Notes: generated by a model from the sequence alone, not told the origin. 64,000 bases of DNA from Kineococcus rhizosphaerae (GCF_003002055.1 NZ_PVZF01000005.1:1-64000), one strand, 5' to 3'. Shown: positions 33,895 through 43,356, counted from the first letter of the stretch. Numbers and translations: made by a program.

Positions 33895-36468
33895 TCACAG
33901 CCGGGGGTCGACCGGTTCGGACTCCAGGGCCAGCACGGCGAAGGTGCACTCGTGGACCCGCCACAGCGGTTCGCCCCGCGCGGCCCGCTCCAGGCCCTCG
34001 AGCCCGAGCGCGTACTCGCGCAGCGCGAGGGAGCGCTTGCGGCCCAGGCCGCGCTGGCGCAGCCGGTCCAGGTTCGCCGGTTCGAGGTAGTCCGGGCCGT
34101 AGACGATCCGCAGGTACTCGCGCCCGCGCACCTTCAGCCCCGGCTGGGCCAGGCCCCCTCGGCCCCCTCGCCCCCGGACGCGGTTCGCGAGGGGTTTGAC
34201 GACCATCCCCTCCCCGCCGGCGGCCGTCAGCTCCTCCCACCACGCGACCGCGCCGGCGACCGCGGCCGGGTCGGCGGTGTCCACGACGAGGCGGCGCGTG
34301 GGCGCGAACCGCTCCGAGGTCGCGACGAGCCGGTCGGCGACGGACAGGTGCCAGTCGTGGGGCCGGTCGGCGAACGTGCGCCCGGCCCCGGCGAGGACCG
34401 CGAACGGCGCGAACCGGACCCCGTCGAGACCGTCCGTGGGCCAGCAGTACCGGCGGTAGGCATCGGTGAACGCGACGACGTTCGCGGCCCGCGACCGCGA
34501 CCGGGCCAGGAGGTCGCCGACGTCGAGCCCGCGGGCCGCGGCCCGTCCCAGGACCTCGACGGCGACGGGCAGCGCGGAACGGCCGGCGGCCCCGACCGCG
34601 GCGTACTGGGTGCGCAGGAGGTCGCCCGCCTTCGCGCTCCACGGCAGCAGCTCACCGTCCAGGACGAGCCAGTCCCCGAGCTCGTCGAACACCCCCGACG
34701 ACTCCAGCGCGGCCCGGAACTCCCCGACCAGCGCGGCGGTGAGCGAGGGGTCGAAGAAGCTGCGGCCCGTCCGGGTCCACACCGCCCCCAGCGCCCCGCC
34801 GGGCGCGCCGAAGCGTTCCCGCGCGACCTGCTCGTCCCGGCACACGAGCGCGAGCGCCCGCGAGCCCATGTGCTTCTCCTCGCACACCACGGCCTGCACG
34901 CCGTCGGCGGCGTACGCGGCGAACGCCTCGTCGGGGTGCTCCAGGAACCCCTCGCGCCGCGACGTGGCCACCGGCGACATCGTCGGCGGCAGGTGGACGA
35001 GCCAGCGGGGGTCGACGGCGAAGCGCGAGACGACCTCCAGGGCCGCCGCGGCGTTCTCCTCCCGCACGGTGATCCGGCCGTGGTCGGCGGTCTCGACGAC
35101 GCGCTTGCCGAGGACGTCGGTCACGTCGAGCACGTCGGGGTCGCGCACCGCGGCCCGCTCCGGTTCGGCCGGCACCTGCGACCCGGCGGCCGGGAAGGGT
35201 TTCACGGGGTCGTGGTGGACGGCGTGCGCGGGCACCGCCACGAGGTCCTTCTCGGGGTAGCGCAGCGCCGTCAGGTGGCCGCCGAACACGCAGCCGGTGT
35301 CGACGCAGATCGTCTGGTTGACCCACTCCGGTTCCGGGACGGGGGTGTGCCCGTAGACGACGGTGGCGCGGCCGCGGTAGTCGTTCGCCCACGGGTACCG
35401 GACGGGCAGGCCGAACTCGTCGGTCTCCCCCGTCGTCTGCCCGTAGAGGCAGAACTCCCGGACCCGGCCCGACGCGCGGCCCTGGTACTGCTCCAGGACC
35501 CCGGCGTGCGCCACGGCGAGGTTCCCGCCGTCGAGGACGTAGTGCGAGACGAGGGAGTCCAGGAACTCCACGACCTGCGCGCGGAACTCCTCCGGCTCGG
35601 CGGCGAGCTGCGCGAGGGACTCGGCCAGGCCGTGCGCGACCTGGACCTTGCGACCGCGCAGGGCGCGCAGCAGCTTGTTCTCGTGGTTGCCGGACACGCA
35701 CAGCGCGTGGCCCGCGGCGACCATCCCCATGACCAGGCGCAGGACGCCCGGGGTGTCGGGCCCGCGGTCGACGAGGTCGCCGACGAACACCGCCCGCCGC
35801 CCCGCCGGCGGCACCGCGTCGACGGCCCGCCCCTGCCCGTCGAGGACGACCTCGTAGCCGAGCCGGTCGAGCAGGTCGAGGAGTTCGGCGCGGCAGCCGT
35901 GGACGTCGCCCACGACGTCGAAGGGGCCGGTCTCTTCGCGCTTGTCGACGTACAGGGTGGTGCGCACGATCGAGGCCTGCGCGACCTCCTCGGGGCTGCG
36001 CAGCACGTGGACGGCGCGGAACCCCTCCCGCTGCAGCCCCTTGAGGCTGCGGCGCAGGTCGGCCTGCTGCCGGCGCACCACCTGCGCCCCGAAGCTGCGG
36101 TCGGCGCGCTCGGCGTTGCGGGCCACGCACACCTGCTCGCCCACGTCGAGGACGATCGCGACGGGCAGCACGTCGTGCGCGCGGGCCAGTTCCACGAGCG
36201 ACCTCCTCGCCGACGGCTGCACGTTCGTGGCGTCCACGACCGTCAGCCGGTCGGCGGCCAGCCGTTTGGCGGCGATGAAGTGCAGGACCTCGAACGCGTC
36301 GGCGGTGGCGGCCTGGTCGTTCTCGTCGTCGGAGACCAGCCCGCGGCACACGTCGCTGGACAGCACCTCGGTGGGCGCGAAGTGGGTGCGGGCGAACGTC
36401 GACTTGCCCGACCCCGAGACCCCCACGAGGACGACGAGACTGGTGCGCGGCACGGTGAGCTCGCTCAC
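33895..36468 (-). CDS. pnkp: polynucleotide kinase-phosphatase-ligase Pnkp (RNA repair)
   Basis: An 857-residue three-domain RNA repair enzyme. N-terminal 5' kinase: P-loop GVSGSGKST (residues about 14-22). Middle metallophosphoesterase: VVGDVHGCRAELLDLL, FVGDLVDRGPDTPGV, SGNHENKLLR, VYGHTPVP. C-terminal ligase/adenylyltransferase: the AMP-accepting Lys532 in CEEKHMGSRAL, then DGELLPWS and EGMVVKP. Size matches Clostridium thermocellum Pnkp. It seals cut RNA with Hen1, which methylates the 3' end before ligation. The GTG overlaps the hen1 stop (GTGA). Confidence 0.96.
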   Translation of the reverse strand: MSELTVPRTSLVVLVGVSGSGKSTFARTHFAPTEVLSSDVCRGLVSDDENDQAATADAFEVLHFIAAKRLAADRLTVVDATNVQPSARRSLVELARAHDVLPVAIVLDVGEQVCVARNAERADRSFGAQVVRRQQADLRRSLKGLQREGFRAVHVLRSPEEVAQASIVRTTLYVDKREETGPFDVVGDVHGCRAELLDLLDRLGYEVVLDGQGRAVDAVPPAGRRAVFVGDLVDRGPDTPGVLRLVMGMVAAGHALCVSGNHENKLLRALRGRKVQVAHGLAESLAQLAAEPEEFRAQVVEFLDSLVSHYVLDGGNLAVAHAGVLEQYQGRASGRVREFCLYGQTTGETDEFGLPVRYPWANDYRGRATVVYGHTPVPEPEWVNQTICVDTGCVFGGHLTALRYPEKDLVAVPAHAVHHDPVKPFPAAGSQVPAEPERAAVRDPDVLDVTDVLGKRVVETADHGRITVREENAAAALEVVSRFAVDPRWLVHLPPTMSPVATSRREGFLEHPDEAFAAYAADGVQAVVCEEKHMGSRALALVCRDEQVARERFGAPGGALGAVWTRTGRSFFDPSLTAALVGEFRAALESSGVFDELGDWLVLDGELLPWSAKAGDLLRTQYAAVGAAGRSALPVAVEVLGRAAARGLDVGDLLARSRSRAANVVAFTDAYRRYCWPTDGLDGVRFAPFAVLAGAGRTFADRPHDWHLSVADRLVATSERFAPTRRLVVDTADPAAVAGAVAWWEELTAAGGEGMVVKPLANRVRGRGGRGGLAQPGLKVRGREYLRIVYGPDYLEPANLDRLRQRGLGRKRSLALREYALGLEGLERAARGEPLWRVHECTFAVLALESEPVDPRL

Positions 36469-37880
36469 GCGGACACCTCCTTGCTGAAGACGGCGAGCTG
36501 GGTGGGGGCGCCGGCGTCCTCGTCGGCCTCCCCGACCCCCTGGAACCGGACGGCGTACCCGTGGCGGTCGGCGACGCCGCCGGCCCACCGCGCGAACTGC
36601 GCGCGGGTCCACTCGAACCGGTGGTCGGGGTGGCGGAACCCGTTCTCGCGCAGCCCCGGGTAGTTCACGTTGTACTCGGCGTTCGGCGTGGTCACCAGGA
36701 CGTGGGTGGGGGCGGCGGCGGCGAACACGACGCGTTCGAGCGCGGCCAGCCGCGGCGGGTCGACGTGCTCGACGACCTCGGAGAGCACCGCGGCGTCGAA
36801 CCCGGCCAGCCGCTCGTCGCGGTAGGTCAGCGCGCTCTGGAACAGCCGCACCCGCTCGTCCTGCTCGTCCGGGCCGCGCTGGTCCAGGCGCAACCGCCGC
36901 GCGGCGGTCCGCAGCGCCCGGACCGAGACGTCGGTCCCGACGACCGCCGTGAACCGCGGGTCGGCGGCCAGTTCCCGCACGAGCTCGCCCTGGCCGCAGC
37001 CGAGGTCGATCACCCGGCCGGCGCCGAGGTCGCGCAGGACGGCGAGGACCGTGGCGCGGCGGTGCTCGACGAGCCGCACGGGCCGCTCCTGCTCGGGCAC
37101 CGCGGCCGGCTGCTCGTCGAGGTCGGCGAGCCGGTCGAGCGCGTCGACGACCAGGGGCCGGGAGTGCGCGAGGTACCGCCGGGTGACGAGGTCGCGCTCG
37201 GGGTGGCGCGCCAGCCAGTCGCCGCCGCGGCGCAGCAGCTTGTCGACCTCGGCCTCGCCCACCCAGTAGTGCTTGGCGTCGTCGAGGACGGGCAGCAGCA
37301 CGTACAGGTGCGCGAGGGCGTCGGCGACGCGGGACCGGCCCTCCAGCTCGACGTCGACGTAGCGCGAGGCGCCCCAGCCGGGCACCGTCTCGTCCAGGGG
37401 CAGGACGGTGGCCCGCACGCTCCAGCCCAGGGGTTCGAAGAGGCGGCGCAGCAGGTCCTGCCCGCCCGAGCACGGGACCGCGGGCAACCGCAGCCGCAAC
37501 GGCCACGCCAGGTCCACGAGGTCGGGCCGCGCCGCGCAGCGGCCCGCGAGTGCCGTGGAGAAGACCCGCCCGAGCGCGACGGCCAGCAGGCTGGACGCGG
37601 CGTAGGGCCGGTCGTTGACGTACTGGCCGAGCACGCCGGTGTTCTGGCCCGCGTCGCGGGCGGTGCGCACGAGCCCGACGGGGTCGACGTCGAGCAGGAC
37701 GGCGACCTCGCAGTCCTCCGGGGTGCTCTGCGGGTAGAGGACGTGCGTGGTGACCGCGCCGTGCTCGGCGGTGAGGACGCGGTCGGGGTGCTTGTGCAGG
37801 AGGAAGCCGAGGTCCCCGGCGGGGACGTCGGGCGCCGGCCGCTGCGCGTGCAGGGTGAGGATCACGCTCGAGGAGATCAC
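36465..37880 (-). CDS. hen1: 3'-terminal RNA ribose 2'-O-methyltransferase Hen1
   Basis: A 471-residue protein. The N-terminal half is the bacterial Hen1 region that activates Pnkp ligase. The C-terminal half is a methyltransferase: VIDLGCGQGELVRELA binds S-adenosylmethionine, and SEVVEHVDPPRL with a later His (ENGFRHPDHRFEWTRAQF) forms the metal site. It methylates the 2'-OH at the break so repaired RNA resists recutting. GTG 37880 has no clear ribosome-binding site or -10 box. Only 30 bp separate it from a tRNA terminator, so its mRNA may come from read-through. Confidence 0.95.
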   Translation of the reverse strand: MISSSVILTLHAQRPAPDVPAGDLGFLLHKHPDRVLTAEHGAVTTHVLYPQSTPEDCEVAVLLDVDPVGLVRTARDAGQNTGVLGQYVNDRPYAASSLLAVALGRVFSTALAGRCAARPDLVDLAWPLRLRLPAVPCSGGQDLLRRLFEPLGWSVRATVLPLDETVPGWGASRYVDVELEGRSRVADALAHLYVLLPVLDDAKHYWVGEAEVDKLLRRGGDWLARHPERDLVTRRYLAHSRPLVVDALDRLADLDEQPAAVPEQERPVRLVEHRRATVLAVLRDLGAGRVIDLGCGQGELVRELAADPRFTAVVGTDVSVRALRTAARRLRLDQRGPDEQDERVRLFQSALTYRDERLAGFDAAVLSEVVEHVDPPRLAALERVVFAAAAPTHVLVTTPNAEYNVNYPGLRENGFRHPDHRFEWTRAQFARWAGGVADRHGYAVRFQGVGEADEDAGAPTQLAVFSKEVSA

Positions 37881-37910
37881 ACGCGGGTGGGGGGACGCAC
37901 GGGAAATGCA

Positions 37911-37942
37911 CGAAGGCCCGGACCGTGTGGTCCGGGCCTTCG
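37911..37942 (-). terminator. terminator after initiator tRNA copy 1
   Basis: A perfect 14-bp stem (CGAAGGCCCGGACC with its complement) and loop GTGT. Identical to the hairpin at 38101-38132. Confidence 0.85.
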
Positions 37943-37949
37943 CCTCGAG

Positions 37950-38023
37950 TAGCGGGGACAGGATTTGAACCTGCGACCTCTGGGTTATGAGCCCAGCGAG
38001 CTACCGAGCTGCTCCACCCCGCG
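37950..38023 (-). tRNA. initiator tRNA-fMet (CAT), copy 1
   Basis: Reads CGCGGGGTGGAGCAG from the 5' end, with anticodon stem-loop GGGCTCATAACCC (three G-C pairs, a mark of initiator tRNA) and TTCAAAT in the T loop. The first base pair is a mismatch (C1 with U72), another initiator mark. 74 nt; no CCA encoded. Confidence 0.95.
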
Positions 38024-38100
38024 TCGGTGAACCCCACGTTACGTGCCTGGCCGAGGAGAAGCAAATCCGTTGCGGCGGAGCACGAACGAGGCGGGAACGA

Positions 38101-38132
38101 CGAAGGCCCGGACCGTGTGGTCCGGGCCTTCG
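38101..38132 (-). terminator. terminator after initiator tRNA copy 2
   Basis: A 14-bp stem and loop GTGT identical to 37911-37942. Confidence 0.85.
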
Positions 38133-38139
38133 CCTTCAG

Positions 38140-38213
38140 TAGCGGGGACAGGATTTGAACCTGCGACCTCTGGGTTATGAGCCCAGCGAGCTACCGAGCT
38201 GCTCCACCCCGCG
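38140..38213 (-). tRNA. initiator tRNA-fMet (CAT), copy 2
   Basis: Identical in sequence to the tRNA at 37950-38023, 190 bp away, with the same terminator. The tRNA-plus-terminator unit has been duplicated in tandem; the sequence on either side differs. Confidence 0.95.
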
Positions 38214-38318
38214 TCGTGAGACCAACCTTACGCCAGGGTGGACGGGAGGCCAAATCGCCTCCCGTCCAACCCCGTCACGGCGTCGTCAGCGGGGCGTCAG
38301 CGGGCCGTCGGCGGGGTG

Positions 38319-41300
38319 TCAGGACGTCGGGGTGCCGCTCGGGGTGCCCCCCTGCGGCGGGGCCCCGCTCGCGCTCGGGCTCGCCGTCGACGTCGGGGCC
38401 GCGGTCTGCTCCAGCCGCGCCTCGGCGGCCGTCGCGGCGTTCACGGCGTCGTTCAGCTGCTGCTGCGCGACGCCGTAGGCCGCGAAGTCGCCCTTGGCCA
38501 GCGCCGCGGAGGAGTCGCTGATCGCCTGCTTGGCGGCCGCGAGCGCCTGCTGCAGGTCGGCCTGGGCGTCGCCCGAGGTGGGCTGGCCCGAGGGGGCCTG
38601 CGTCGGGGTCTGCCCGGGGGTCTGCGTCGGGGTGGGCGTCGTCCCGTCCTGCCCGGTGGGCGGCGTCCCCTGGTCGCCGGCGCTGGTCCCGGAGTCCCCG
38701 CCGAAGACGGTGTCGAGCGCCTTGTCCAGGGTGTCGTCGATGGCGATGCTGTTGCCGAACACGGCGACGACCTTGCGCAGCTGCGGGTAGGCGTTGTTGC
38801 CCGTGCCCTGGGCGTAGATCGGTTCGACGTAGAGCATCCCGCCGCCGACGGGCAGCGTGAGCAGGTTGCCGTAGATGACCTTCGACCCGGTGCCCAGGCT
38901 CAGCAACCGCACCTGATCGGCGACGGCCGTGTTGGAGGTGATGTTGTTCTGGATCTGCACCGGCCCCGTGACGGTCGTCGACTGCGGCAGTTCCAGCAAC
39001 CTGATCTTGCCGTAGTCGGGGCTGCGCTCCCCCTCGGTGGTCCCCGCGTCGGAGTCCACCGCGGCGAACCCCCGCAGCACCTGGCTGCCGGAGTTGTTGC
39101 CCGTCGACTGCGGCACGTAGGTCGTGGTGAGGCTGTAGCGCGCGTCGGTCTGGTTCGGCATCCGCAGCGTCAGGTAGTACGGCGGCTGCTTGGCCTTCGC
39201 GTCGTTGCCCTCGACCGTCGGGTCCTCGGGGATGTCCCAGAAGTCCTGCCCCGTGAGGAAGGAGCCCGGGTCGGTCACGTGGTAGCTGGCCAGCACCTCG
39301 CGCTGCACCTTGAACATGTCCTGCGGGTAGCGCAGGTGCTGCATGAGCGAGCCGTCGATCCTCGACGTCGGCTGCACCGTCCCGGGGAACGCCTTCATCC
39401 AGGCCTTCAGGACCGGGTCGGTCTCGTCCCAGGCGTAGAGCGACACCTTGCCCGTGTAGGCGTCGACGGTGGCCTTGACCGAGTTCCGGACGTAGTTGAC
39501 GGTGCGGTCCTGCAGGGCCTGGACGCTGCTGCCCTGGGCCGTCGTGAGCGTGTCGGTCGTGGCCTCCCCGAGCTCGGTCTGCGCCGAGTACGGGTAGGAG
39601 GCGGAGGTGGTGTAGCCGTCGAGGATCCAGACCACGCGGCCGTCGACGACCGAGGGGTAGGCGTCGCCGTCCATCGTCAGCCAGGGGGCGACCTTCTCGA
39701 CCCGCTCGCGCGGCGTGCGGTCGTAAAGGATCTTCGACTGCGCGTTCACCGAGCTGGACAGCAGGATGTTCTGGTCGCCGAACTTCAGGGCGTACACCAG
39801 CTTCTCGAACGCGTTCCCCACGTCGACCCCGCCGGTCCCGTCGTACTGGGTCGTGGCGAAGCCCGCCGGCGACCCGTCCGGGTAGTCGATCTCGTTGTCG
39901 CGGCCCCCGACGATCGAGTAGTCGGTCGTGCCCTCGCCGAAGTAGATCCGCGGCTGGTCGATCTCGACCTCCCCCGAGGTCGGCACGTTCGCCTCGAGGT
40001 AGCTGGGGCTGCCGTTGGCGTTGCGGTCGTTGCCGCGCGCCACCACGACGCCGTAGCCGTGGGTGTAGATGGTGTGCTCGTTGACCCACGTCCGCTGGTT
40101 CGCGGACAACCCGGCCAGGTTCAGCTCACGGGCGGCGACGACCGCGTCCTGGGTGCCGTCGGCCGTCGTGTACCGGTCGACGTCGAGGGTCTCGGGGAAC
40201 TTGTAGTACCCGCGCTGGCCCTGCGTCTGCTGGAAGGCCCTCGAGACGACGGAGGGGTCCAGCAGCCGCACGCTCGGGATCGTCGAGGCGTCCTGCGCGA
40301 GCTGCCCGGAGGCGGTGCTGGTGTCCGCCTCGTAGGTGCTGACCTCGACGTCGGACAGGTCGTAGGCGGAGCGGGTGGCGTCGATGTTCCGCTTGACGAA
40401 CTCGGACTCCGACGTGGCCCGGTTCGGCGTCACCTGGAACTTCTGCACCGCCCAGGGGTAGATCCCGCCGATGGCCACGGCGCTCACGACGAGCAGCCCC
40501 GTGCCGATGGCCGGCAGGCGCCAGGACACCCCGAAGGCCGCGGCCAGGAACAGCAGCGCCACGACGACCGCGACGATCGTCAGGATCGCCTTGGCCGGCA
40601 GGACGGCGTTGACGTCGGTGAACGTCGGGCCGACGACCCCGCGCACGTGGCCGGAGGTGCTGACGAGCAGCTCGTAGCGGTCCAGCCAGTACCCCACCGC
40701 GCGCAGGAGCAGGAACAGCGTCGCCAGCACGGCCAGGTGGATGCGCGCGGCGCGCGTCGTGCGCTGCCCGCCCCCGGACAGCCGCAACCCGCCGTAGAGG
40801 TAGTGGGCGGCCAGGGCGCCCAGGCCGGCCAGGACCACGGCCGCGGTCGCGAAGCCCACGACGAACGTCAGCCACGGCAGGGTGAAGACGTAGAACCCCT
40901 GGTCGAGGTGGAACTGCGCGTCCTTCGTGCCGAAGGTCGTGCGGTTCAGCCACAGCAGCAGCGTCTCCCAGCGGCTCATCGCCACCGAGCCGCCGAACAG
41001 CCCCGCGGCCACCGACACGACGACCACCACGACGCGGCGCAGCGGTTCGAGGGACTCGCGGTAGCGGTCCAGGCCCGCCTGCTCGGTGGACATCGGCGCG
41101 TAGACGGGGCGGGTGCGGTAGCCGACGCCGAGGGAGATCGCGACGGCCGCGGCGAGCAGCCCGCCGCCCACGACGAACAGGCCCAGCTGCAGCCACAGCT
41201 TGCGCGAGAAGGTGGACAGGAAGCCCAGCTCGTCGAACCACCACACGTCCGCCGTGACACGGGCACCGACGATCACGGCGATCACGACCCCCACCAGGAT

Positions 41301-41384
41301 CAGCACGGTGGGCAGGGCTGCGCCCCGGCGACGACGCCGGAGCACCGGCCGGGACGGACGGCGTGGGGGGAAGCTCACGATCAC
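38319..41384 (-). CDS. UPF0182 family membrane protein
   Basis: A 1021-residue protein typical of actinobacteria. Seven hydrophobic helices lie in the first 330 residues, with the marker ARVTADVWWFDELGFLSTF. A very large extracytoplasmic domain follows (NRATSESEFVKRNIDATRSA, YTHGYGVVVARGN, PPYYLTLRMPNQ). The C-terminus is a disordered Thr/Pro/Gln-rich stretch (TPTPTQTPGQTPTQAP) and a helical segment. Function unknown. GTG 41384 and GTG 41378 are both possible starts; neither has a clear ribosome-binding site. Confidence 0.92.
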   Translation of the reverse strand: MIVSFPPRRPSRPVLRRRRRGAALPTVLILVGVVIAVIVGARVTADVWWFDELGFLSTFSRKLWLQLGLFVVGGGLLAAAVAISLGVGYRTRPVYAPMSTEQAGLDRYRESLEPLRRVVVVVVSVAAGLFGGSVAMSRWETLLLWLNRTTFGTKDAQFHLDQGFYVFTLPWLTFVVGFATAAVVLAGLGALAAHYLYGGLRLSGGGQRTTRAARIHLAVLATLFLLLRAVGYWLDRYELLVSTSGHVRGVVGPTFTDVNAVLPAKAILTIVAVVVALLFLAAAFGVSWRLPAIGTGLLVVSAVAIGGIYPWAVQKFQVTPNRATSESEFVKRNIDATRSAYDLSDVEVSTYEADTSTASGQLAQDASTIPSVRLLDPSVVSRAFQQTQGQRGYYKFPETLDVDRYTTADGTQDAVVAARELNLAGLSANQRTWVNEHTIYTHGYGVVVARGNDRNANGSPSYLEANVPTSGEVEIDQPRIYFGEGTTDYSIVGGRDNEIDYPDGSPAGFATTQYDGTGGVDVGNAFEKLVYALKFGDQNILLSSSVNAQSKILYDRTPRERVEKVAPWLTMDGDAYPSVVDGRVVWILDGYTTSASYPYSAQTELGEATTDTLTTAQGSSVQALQDRTVNYVRNSVKATVDAYTGKVSLYAWDETDPVLKAWMKAFPGTVQPTSRIDGSLMQHLRYPQDMFKVQREVLASYHVTDPGSFLTGQDFWDIPEDPTVEGNDAKAKQPPYYLTLRMPNQTDARYSLTTTYVPQSTGNNSGSQVLRGFAAVDSDAGTTEGERSPDYGKIRLLELPQSTTVTGPVQIQNNITSNTAVADQVRLLSLGTGSKVIYGNLLTLPVGGGMLYVEPIYAQGTGNNAYPQLRKVVAVFGNSIAIDDTLDKALDTVFGGDSGTSAGDQGTPPTGQDGTTPTPTQTPGQTPTQAPSGQPTSGDAQADLQQALAAAKQAISDSSAALAKGDFAAYGVAQQQLNDAVNAATAAEARLEQTAAPTSTASPSASGAPPQGGTPSGTPTS

Positions 41385-41495
41385 GCAACTTACAAGCCCC
41401 CGCCCGGGTGCCCCCGCTGACGCGGGTCGGGCGCATCGTGACCGTTTCGTTGTCACTTTCCCCTCGACACCCCGCTCGTGCGACCATCGCTGCCC

Positions 41496-42080
41496 GTGAG
41501 TCCCGAAGCCAGTCGTCCTCCGGTCGCGTCCCCCGGCACCTCCGGGCTGTGGCGGACCGTCGCCGAGATCGAGCGCTACGTCGCCGCGGACGGGTGGGGC
41601 GCGCCCCTGCGCCTGTTCGCCCTGGTGCGCACCGCCGACGCCCTGGACCGCGACCCCGGCCTCGCCCACCGCCTGCCCGTGAACGTCGTCGAGGAGGCCC
41701 GCGCCGACGTCGACCACCTGACCTCCGTCGAGCAGGACGGCGTACCCGAGGTGGCCGACCTCGACGAGCTGCTCGGCCAGCTCGCCTGGCCCGACGGCGT
41801 CGACGGCGCCGCCCTGGTCGTGGAGAGGATCCTCGTGCCGCCGGACGCCGAGGCCGAGGTCCGCGCCGCCACGGCCGCGGACGACGAGGCCGGCCGCGCC
41901 CGGGCGCTGGCCGCCCACCCCCTGGCCGAGGACGTCCGGATCGCCGTCGGCGTGCTGCGCGACGGCCGCCACGAGTGCGCCGTGCGCTCGCGCTCGAAGG
42001 ACTCCGACGGGGAGGTCGCCACCGGCGCCGACCTCGTGCCCGGCCTCGTCAGCGCCCTGCAAGCGACCCTGCAGGACTGA
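41496..42080 (+). CDS. PPA1309 family protein
   Basis: A 194-residue acidic cytoplasmic protein of an actinobacterial family of unknown function (GLWRTVAEIERYVAADGWGAPLRLFALV; WPDGVDGAALVVERILVPP; VRIAVGVLRDGRHECAVRSRS). It commonly lies next to the PDZ/Lon protease and zinc metalloprotease genes, as here. GTG 41478 in the same frame would add six residues. It is divergent from the UPF0182 gene and ends before a very long inverted repeat. Confidence 0.87.
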   Translation: MSPEASRPPVASPGTSGLWRTVAEIERYVAADGWGAPLRLFALVRTADALDRDPGLAHRLPVNVVEEARADVDHLTSVEQDGVPEVADLDELLGQLAWPDGVDGAALVVERILVPPDAEAEVRAATAADDEAGRARALAAHPLAEDVRIAVGVLRDGRHECAVRSRSKDSDGEVATGADLVPGLVSALQATLQD

Positions 42081-42112
42081 CGGGCCCCTTCCCCGCCCGC
42101 ACCACTCACGCC

Positions 42113-42185
42113 CTTCCCGCGCGAAGCACACGTCGGACCCGCCGGGCGGCGTCCGGCGGGTCCGACGTGTGCTTCGCGCGGGAAG
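42113..42185. terminator. 33-bp perfect inverted repeat, bidirectional terminator
   Basis: Arms at 42113-42145 and 42153-42185 are perfect complements over 33 bp, with a 7-nt loop (GCGGCGT). It lies between two convergent genes. The stem is more than twice as long as most terminators. Confidence 0.8.
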
Positions 42186-42203
42186 CGGGCTGGGGGTCGA
42201 GGG

Positions 42204-43349
42204 TCAGTCGGAGGAGGCGGCCGCGGCGTCGCAGGTCTCCAGCGTCCCTCCCTCGCCCCGCCCGATCGCCTCGACGGCCTGGCGGGCGTCGTGCAGCGTC
42301 GTGATCGGCACGACCGTGATGCCGTCGGGGGTGGCCCCGGCGACCTGGTCGCACTCGGCCCGCGGGGCCAGGAACCACCGGGCCCCGTCCGCCTGCGCCC
42401 CCAGCACCTTCTGCCGCAGGCCGCCGATCTGCTCGACCGTCCCGTCGGCGTCGATGGCGCCCGTGCCCGCGACGTGCTGACCGCCCGTCATGGCCCCCGG
42501 CGTCAGCTCGTCGACGATCCCGAGGGCGAACATCGTCCCGGCGCTCGGGCCGCCGACGTCGTCGATGGCCACGTCGATGTCGAACGGGAACTCGTAGTCC
42601 ACGTGCGGGGTGATGCCCAGCAGCGTCGTCCCGTTCGCCGACACCGTCGTCGTCGTCACCGTCGTGGCCTTCCCGCCGCGGGTGACGCCCAGCGTGACCC
42701 GCGCGCCGCCCGGCAGCGCCCGGACCGCCGCCTGCAGGGCGGCGAAGGTGGTGACCGGCTCCCCGTCGACGGCGGTGATCGTGTCGGCGGGCCGCAGCAC
42801 CCGCGCGGCCGGGGCGTCGGCGGCGACCTGCTCGACCTGCGTCGTCGTCGTGGCCGGCACCTCGATGCCCAGCTCGGTCAGCGCGGCGACCTTCGCGTTG
42901 GTCTGCGAGCTCGTCATCTCCGCCGCGCTCTCGTCGTCGGCCTCCTGCTGCGTCTGGGAGTCGGGGAAGTACAGCGAGCGCGGCACGACGTTGACCGCGG
43001 GGTCGACCCAGTCGAGCAGGAGCTCGCCCAGGGTCATCTCCAGCCCCGGCCCGCCCCGCAGCGACACCGTCGTCAGGTCCAGCTGACCGTCCGTCGGGTA
43101 CGTCTCGTGCCCCGAGATCGTGATCAGGCCCTTCCCGTCCCGGTCCCCGGCGATGACGTCGGTCACCGGCCCGGGGCTCAGCGCGACGTACGGTACGTGC
43201 ACGACCCCGAACAGGCCCGCGAGCAGGACCGCGCAGAACGCCGACGCCGACAGCAGCACCCCGCGGGCGCCGAGCGAGGAGGACCGGCCGTCCACGTCCA
43301 CCGGGTCGAAGGGCTCGTCCGCGGGACCGGTGGAGGGGACGCTCGACAC
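42204..43349 (-). CDS. YlbL-type PDZ-Lon membrane-anchored protease
   Basis: A 381-residue protein: one N-terminal membrane helix (LLSASAFCAVLLAGLFGVVHVPYVAL), a PDZ domain (PAARVLRPADTITAVDGEPVTTFAAL), and a Lon-type Ser/Lys protease domain with the catalytic Ser in DDVGGPSAGTMFALGI and Lys in EQIGGLRQKVLGAQ. It would cut or remodel proteins outside the membrane; the substrate is unknown. A TAGAGT box 7 nt before GTG 43349 indicates a leaderless start; GTG 43358 is the alternative. Confidence 0.92.
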   Translation of the reverse strand: MSSVPSTGPADEPFDPVDVDGRSSSLGARGVLLSASAFCAVLLAGLFGVVHVPYVALSPGPVTDVIAGDRDGKGLITISGHETYPTDGQLDLTTVSLRGGPGLEMTLGELLLDWVDPAVNVVPRSLYFPDSQTQQEADDESAAEMTSSQTNAKVAALTELGIEVPATTTTQVEQVAADAPAARVLRPADTITAVDGEPVTTFAALQAAVRALPGGARVTLGVTRGGKATTVTTTTVSANGTTLLGITPHVDYEFPFDIDVAIDDVGGPSAGTMFALGIVDELTPGAMTGGQHVAGTGAIDADGTVEQIGGLRQKVLGAQADGARWFLAPRAECDQVAGATPDGITVVPITTLHDARQAVEAIGRGEGGTLETCDAAAASSD

Positions 43350-43356
43350 GTCCGGC

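Noticed and set aside
33952-36663. A 903-codon open frame on the plus strand
   Set aside because: Antisense of pnkp, whose three domains are unmistakable on the other strand.
38238-41420. A 1060-codon open frame on the plus strand
   Set aside because: Antisense of the UPF0182 gene, low-complexity product, no motif.
42204-42480. Long upstream frame joining the PDZ-Lon gene to sequences up to 44957 on the minus strand
   Set aside because: It crosses the divergent metalloprotease gene in antisense; the membrane helix and the leaderless promoter fix the real start near 43349.
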